Assembly (NCBI RefSeq): GCF_900087055.1
Contig: NZ_LT575468.1
Location: 1,550,001 to 1,614,000, forward strand
Reading direction: 5' to 3'
Length of the DNA stretch: 64,000 nt
From: Plesiomonas shigelloides
Lineage (GTDB): Bacteria; Pseudomonadota; Gammaproteobacteria; Enterobacterales; CAMTGL01
In this document: positions 60,132 to 64,000 of the stretch, in pieces
How positions within the stretch are numbered: position 1 is the first letter of the stretch
Layout of the letters: each line of letters starts with the position of its first letter
Made by a program: the position numbers and the translations under genes
The notes under the pieces: generated by a model
Database searches by the model: none
The model's input: only the letters and a program-made list of their open reading frames with translations
What the model was told of the DNA's origin: nothing

Positions 60132-60238
60132 CAATGTAACGAGTTGTGCAGTATTGCACATGCGGTTTTAGTGTAGAAGTAGAGTTAGATCATGTGTTGG
60201 GTGTGTAAACAAGCGTTGCTTTCCAAGCAATGGGTCCG

Positions 60239-60361
60239 TGATAACAAGAAGCTCAAGCTGGGACATTTTGAAATGGGCATTCACTACGTGAATTTTATGC
60301 CCATTTCAAACCGCTGCGCACGCGAGCGTGCTACGCTATGCCCCTTAGCTAAATGTTATCA
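60239..60361 (+). repeat. attC-A site 55
   Basis: R'' TGATAAC, R' GTTATCA; L'' AGCTCAAG against L' CTTAGCT; inner arm GCACGC-GA-GCGTGC. Confidence 0.93.
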
Positions 60362-60410
60362 GGAAGAGCATTTAACAGGCAGTTGCTTAGAATGTTAGTA
60401 TGGTAATGTT

Positions 60411-60434
60411 GCCGTAGCAGGGGGAGGCTACGGC
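60411..60434. other. left-block hairpin variant
   Basis: GCCGTAGC paired with GCTACGGC around AGGGGGAG; the stem has a compensatory C-G change relative to the common form. Confidence 0.6.
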
Positions 60435-60448
60435 AAATGGAAAATACT

Positions 60449-60919
60449 TTACGATTCCGTATTGCCACCACGTGGATGCTCTAGTCCTCGTAGGAAAGCT
60501 TTTATAACGTGGTCTTTACATTCCCTATAATGCTTATTATCTGGCTTACGGAAAAATGCACTCAATTCATGTTTGCTTAAACGAAAATCTTCAAATTGCA
60601 AAATTTCTAAAATATCTTCAGCTTTCAAGTTCAAAGCTATGCGCAACTTTTGGAATACAATATTGTTGTTTACTATTTCTTCATTCCGTGATTCTACGCC
60701 ATCAAGCTTGCCACGCTTATAATTGATAAAACCATTTAAAAATAACGCAAGCTCTTTATCGCTGAATTCAAGATAAGAGCCGTCACTCTCTTTTTTAAGC
60801 CAGCAAGAGAGTTGTTCATCTTGAACAGAAAAGTCTGCTAAAGAAAATATCTTTGACAATTCATGAACATCTAGTTCAAAAGCATAACTTACGTAGCGTA
60901 AAACATCATTGTTGGTCAA
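60449..60919 (-). CDS. DUF1456 (YehS-like) protein
   Basis: 156 residues if translation starts at TTG 60919, which has AGGA upstream and gives the typical DUF1456 N terminus TNNDVLRYVSYAFELDVHELSKIFSLADFSVQDEQLSCWLKKE. The domain is repeated after a linker (NNNIVFQKLRIALNLKAEDILEILQFEDFRLSKHELSAFFRKPDNKHYRECKDHVIKAFLRGL). The two-repeat layout matches E. coli YehS, a protein of unknown function. This is a chromosomal-type gene captured as an antisense cassette. Confidence 0.85.
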   Translation of the reverse strand: MTNNDVLRYVSYAFELDVHELSKIFSLADFSVQDEQLSCWLKKESDGSYLEFSDKELALFLNGFINYKRGKLDGVESRNEEIVNNNIVFQKLRIALNLKAEDILEILQFEDFRLSKHELSAFFRKPDNKHYRECKDHVIKAFLRGLEHPRGGNTES

Positions 60920-61201
60920 AATAGTTCCTAGTCTTAGGTAAATCCAGTGCAATCAATGTGATTACTGAAACGCTCGTATTTTAGCAGATTTGGAGCCTGT
61001 ACCCTATCAATTGCGTGGTTTTATGAGTGAACATAAGAATGTTATCAAGCGAAATTTTTGTGTCGTAGTGTTGCATTAACTCAGTGCAACAAAACGCAAC
61101 AATGTGTTATATGGAGGGTGTTTGCTTTTGCGGTAAAGAGTCAGCGTTAGCGAGTGTTGTTGATTAGGCAACAATAATTGCTATGCAAGCATCGTGTTCC
61201 T

Positions 61202-61324
61202 TGATAACAAAAAATTCAAGCAGGGACATTTTGAAATGGGCATTCGCTACGCGAATTTTACGCCCATTTCAAACCACTTCGCACGCAGGCGTGCTCCGTT
61301 ATGCCCCTTAATTAAATGTTAACC
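61202..61324 (+). repeat. attC-A site 56
   Basis: R'' TGATAAC, R' GTTAACC; L'' AATTCAAG against L' CTTAATT. Confidence 0.93.
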
Positions 61325-61398
61325 GGAATTTTCTATTAATTACCAATTGAGCCGAATGCTAAATCGCTAATGGGCATAATTTCTCATCACCTAAAAAT

Positions 61399-62199
61399 TT
61401 AAGCCCACAAAAACATGCTCGTTTCTTTGTTCAGAATTTCTAATTCAAATGCTTGTGTACATGCTGAACCCGCGAATCCATAGCAAACATGTAAAGGCAG
61501 TAAGTGCTCTTCGCGTGGGTGGCAATAGCGAGAAAAGGGGGCTTTGTCCCAGTTGGTTAGACGGTCACATCGTTCGTTTTCTGACAGTTCTTGGCTTGTA
61601 CATGTAGCAATGAGCCACTGTTGGAATGCGTTGTTTGCGGCTCTCATCTCGGTTGTTTCTGGGGTGAAGAATGCTCTCATGTTGTGAAATGAAAAACCTG
61701 ACCCGATAAGAAGTATCGATGGATCATTTAAATCTCTTAATGCTTTACCTATCCTAATGTGAGATTCAGGATTCAAGCTGCTCAGTAATGAGAGCTGTAC
61801 GCAGGGTATATCGGCTTCTGGGTACATTATTTTCAATGGTACAAAGAGCCCATGATCAAACCCGCGATTTGGGTCTGCAGTTACTGTTATACCAGCCGAT
61901 TTAAGTTTGGTTGTGATGTCGTGAGCTAGTTTTGGTGAGCCAGAGCAAGGGTATTGAATGGTGTATGATTCAGGTGGAAATCCACCATAGTCGTAAATCA
62001 ATGTTGGCATAGCTCCTGAGGTCACTGCAGCACTATGCGATTCCCAATGCGCACTCACCATCATGATCGCTGACGGTTTCGAAATCTGTTTGGCTATCGT
62101 TTGTAGGCACGAAACCATCTGCGCATGTTGAGGATCGCCAAGGAGGGGTAATGGGCCACCGCCGTGAGAAATGAAGAGTGCTCGGTGTTGGGTAGCCAT
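61399..62199 (-). CDS. DODA-type extradiol aromatic dioxygenase
   Basis: 266 residues from ATG 62199 (AGGAA 8 nt upstream). It belongs to the LigB/DODA (YgiD-like) family: ALFISHGGGPLPLL (first metal His), IMMVSAHWESHSAAVTSG (second His), GFDHGLFVPLKIMYPEADIPCVQLSL (catalytic HG), LIGSGFSFHNM and RYCHPREEHLLPLHVCYGFAG. The enzymes open catechol rings, for example of DOPA, using Zn or Fe. It is full-length, and is a metabolic gene of chromosomal origin captured as an antisense cassette. Confidence 0.9.
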   Translation of the reverse strand: MATQHRALFISHGGGPLPLLGDPQHAQMVSCLQTIAKQISKPSAIMMVSAHWESHSAAVTSGAMPTLIYDYGGFPPESYTIQYPCSGSPKLAHDITTKLKSAGITVTADPNRGFDHGLFVPLKIMYPEADIPCVQLSLLSSLNPESHIRIGKALRDLNDPSILLIGSGFSFHNMRAFFTPETTEMRAANNAFQQWLIATCTSQELSENERCDRLTNWDKAPFSRYCHPREEHLLPLHVCYGFAGSACTQAFELEILNKETSMFLWA

Positions 62200-62350
62200 A
62201 TACAAATTCCTATTGGTCAGAATTGAATGCTATTGGTCAGTATAGTCTTTTGCTAGCACTCAAAACTGCGTCTGCGCGTCAAAATATCAGAGAAAAATTT
62301 AAGGCAGTTCGGTGAGTCTTCTATACCAAGCTTCTACCAGCATCGGTTCC

Positions 62351-62473
62351 GGTTAACAAAGAGCTAAAGTAGGGACATTTTGAAATGGGCATTCGCTGCG
62401 CGAATTTTATGCCCATTTCAAACCGCTGCGCACGCAAGCGTGCTGCGCTATGCCCCTTAGCTAAATGTTATCT
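62351..62473 (+). repeat. attC-A site 57
   Basis: R'' GGTTAAC, R' GTTATCT; L'' AGCTAAAG against L' CTTAGCT; GTAGGGAC replaces GCAGGGAC. Confidence 0.92.
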
Positions 62474-62892
62474 GAAAGGCGAATTTAATAGGCTTTCGTG
62501 GTTTAAATTTCAGGTCATAGTCATTTTACTTTTAGCGGCGTAATTGTATTTTTTCTTCGATTTAGTGCTTTTGTCGAATGGTGAAGTTGTCTTGGCTACA
62601 TTTCCCTAGAGTGAATATCGTATTCTTTCCAGTCAGTTGGTTCTGCTGCTACGGGTAGTTTTGGCATAGCATGGCTTGCTGTAACTGAGAAATTGTATTC
62701 TTTCCTGTTGGATACATGGTTTTTAGCCGCACGAAATCAGTGCTTTTTCGCACAATTGAAACCGAATGGTCGAGTTACGTGGAAGTTCATCTGTAGAATA
62801 GGGGCATTACAGTGCACGCCGAGCAAAATCGTTTTTACTTAAGGCGGTTACGTTGGTCGGCAGAAGCCAGCTTTTAGCAACCTTGGGGTTTC
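62474..62892. repeat. 75-bp-unit repetitive cassette, copy 11 (contracted)
   Basis: About 75 bp shorter than copies 3, 10 and 12. TATTCTTTCC near 62621 is joined directly to AGTCAGTTGG, which belongs to a later unit, as expected from recombination between units. Confidence 0.8.
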
Positions 62893-63015
62893 AGATAACA
62901 AGAAATTCAAGCAGGGACATTTTGAAATGAGCATTCGCTGCGCGAAATTTACGCTCATTTCAAACCACTGCGCACGCAAGCGTGCTCTGTTATGCCCCTT
63001 AATTAAATGTTATCT
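62893..63015 (+). repeat. attC-A site 58
   Basis: R'' AGATAAC, R' GTTATCT; L'' AATTCAAG against L' CTTAATT; outer arm GAGC/GCTC. Confidence 0.92.
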
Positions 63016-63509
63016 GAAAGGCGAATTTAATAGGCTTTCGTGGTTTAAATTTCAGTCCGTAGACAAGCTAGTTTTCGTGGCGCAATTGTATTCTTTCTTC
63101 GGTTTAGCTTCAGAGTCGAATGGTCGAGTTGTCTTGGCCACTGTGCTATTTACGTAAATATTGTATTCTTTCCATTCTTGAACACAGTTGGCGAATGAGC
63201 GTGTTGCAGTTTCAGCGGTATAGGCGAATGTAATCCAGCTTTCTTTCCCGTCAGTTGGTACTGCTGTTGCAGGGTGATCAGGCATAGCATGGTTTGCGGA
63301 AACTGGAAAATCGTATTCTTTCTTGCTGTTAGCATGGTATGTGGTTGCACAAAATCAGTGTTCTTTTGCACAATCTAAGTCGAATGGTCGAGTCACGTGA
63401 TAAATCATCGGTAGAATAGGGTAAGTTTAGGCTCGCCGAGGAAAGCTGCTTTTACTTAAGGCTGTTACGTTGGTCGGCAAAACCCTGCTTTTAGCAACCT
63501 TGGGGTTTC
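63016..63509. repeat. 75-bp-unit repetitive cassette, copy 12
   Basis: Four-unit form very close to copy 10. The minus strand reads PTDGKESWITFAYTAETATR onward to KPKKEYNCATK without interruption. Confidence 0.82.
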
Positions 63510-63632
63510 AGATAACAAGAAATTCAAGCAGGGACATTTTGAAATGAGCATTCGCTGCGCGAATTTTACGCTCATTTCAAACCACTTCGCACACAAGCGT
63601 GCTTCGTTATGCCCCTTAATTAAATGTTAGCT
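63510..63632 (+). repeat. attC-A site 59
   Basis: R'' AGATAAC, R' GTTAGCT; L'' AATTCAAG against L' CTTAATT; outer arm GAGC/GCTC. Confidence 0.93.
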
Positions 63633-64000
63633 GAAAGGCGAATTTAATAAGCTTTTGTGTGTTAAATTTGAGCACTACGCATAGCTTATTGTCACGGCTC
63701 AATTGTATTTTTTCTTCGATTTACCTTTTGCGTCGAATGGTTGAGTTGGCTTGGCTGCTTCATCGTTTAAGTAAATATCGCATTCATTCCAGTAGCGTAT
63801 TCGGTGGAGTCCGGTAAAGTTGCCGATGCATCTTCAGCGTTCACTGTAAGTCAGTATTCTTTCCATTCCTGAACATTGTTTGCGAATGGCCGCGTTGAAG
63901 AATCTGTGGTTTAGGAGAATGTAATCCTGTTTTCTTTCCAGTCAGCGGGTGCGGCTGCAACTAACAGTTTTGGCATAGCAAGCTTTGCAACAACTGCAAA
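63633..64000. repeat. 75-bp-unit repetitive cassette, copy 13, right end cut by window
   Basis: Long form starting CTGAAAGGCGAATTTAATAAGC. It is close to copy 9 and runs off the window. Confidence 0.78.

Noticed and set aside
63052-63371. Minus-strand frames in the repetitive cassettes as ordinary genes
   Set aside because: The open stretches lack start signals, shift frame between copies and are better described as repeat units. A coding past is possible and is reported as a finding instead.
333-63632. A CRISPR array, because of many near-identical repeats
   Set aside because: Repeats are about 122 bp and separated by whole genes of 0.4-3 kb. They have attC boxes, and there are no cas genes.
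1-64000. An integron integrase or the primary attI
   Set aside because: No tyrosine recombinase reading frame is visible on either strand, so the window must be internal to the array.
1-64000. tRNA or rRNA genes
   Set aside because: No cloverleaf-like or rRNA-like stretches were noticed; the hairpin-rich regions are attC sites.

Overview
The window is an internal stretch of a large chromosomal (sedentary) integron cassette array of the Vibrionaceae type. The evidence is 59 attC recombination sites of one family (called attC-A here). They are about 122 bp long, all in the same orientation, and recur about every 0.5-3 kb from end to end. Most units hold one small AT-rich gene that abuts an attC. 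No integrase gene, attI of the main array, rRNA, tRNA, CRISPR array or housekeeping locus is visible. The genus Vibrio or a close relative is likely from the attC form and cargo; the species cannot be fixed from this window.

The units are of four kinds. (1) Canonical cassettes have a plus-strand gene whose stop lies at or inside the R'' box of attC-A: DUF5677-like 2930, Fic pair 11135, DUF2971 12328, two-gene unit 13356, nucleotidyltransferase 18822, KAP NTPase 20899, CoiA-like 31750. (2) Simple antisense cassettes carry one minus-strand gene, for example epimerase 3827, acetyltransferase 15078, SEC-C/TPR 16977, GNAT 30080, HicB 30974, extradiol dioxygenase 61399. (3) A recurrent scaffold has a left block with a hairpin, a second attC of another type (attC-B) on the minus strand, a minus-strand gene, and a right block with a conserved minus-strand promoter. 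Only the gene and its attC-B change between copies. (4) Thirteen copies of a repetitive cassette carry no convincing plus-strand gene. They are built from 75-bp units, which read as 25-residue repeats on the minus strand (1-332, 19557-20740, 45480-46669, 48359-49545, 55410-55912, 57880-59065, 62474-64000).

The cargo is rich in families linked to phage defence, nucleic-acid attack or toxicity. It includes an EcoRII-like restriction endonuclease with a Dcm-type methyltransferase, a TIR protein overlapping a small membrane protein, a NACHT NTPase, a KAP NTPase, Fic with a HTH-YhfG antitoxin, a HEPN-associated/RES protein, HNH and PD-(D/E)XK nucleases, a SieB-like membrane protein, a DUF4917 protein, a DUF3800 protein, HEPN-like proteins and an orphan HicB. 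The rest are small exported or membrane proteins, enzymes (SDRs, acetyltransferases, cupin, dioxygenase) and a cold-type RRM protein. Duplicated cassettes are evident: four EF-hand-like exported proteins (one broken by a nonsense codon), two near-identical SDR cassettes and two RRM cassettes. One IS1595-family element (28387-29103) has inserted into a scaffold unit with a visible 8-bp target duplication.

The most unusual observation is the scaffold. Foreign cassettes with VCR-like, V. parahaemolyticus-like or short non-Vibrio-like attC sites sit at the same position, in the same inverted orientation, directly downstream of the same promoter. This looks like a cassette that itself carries a promoter and an attI-like capture site. 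That reading is an inference from the junctions; no function has been shown.
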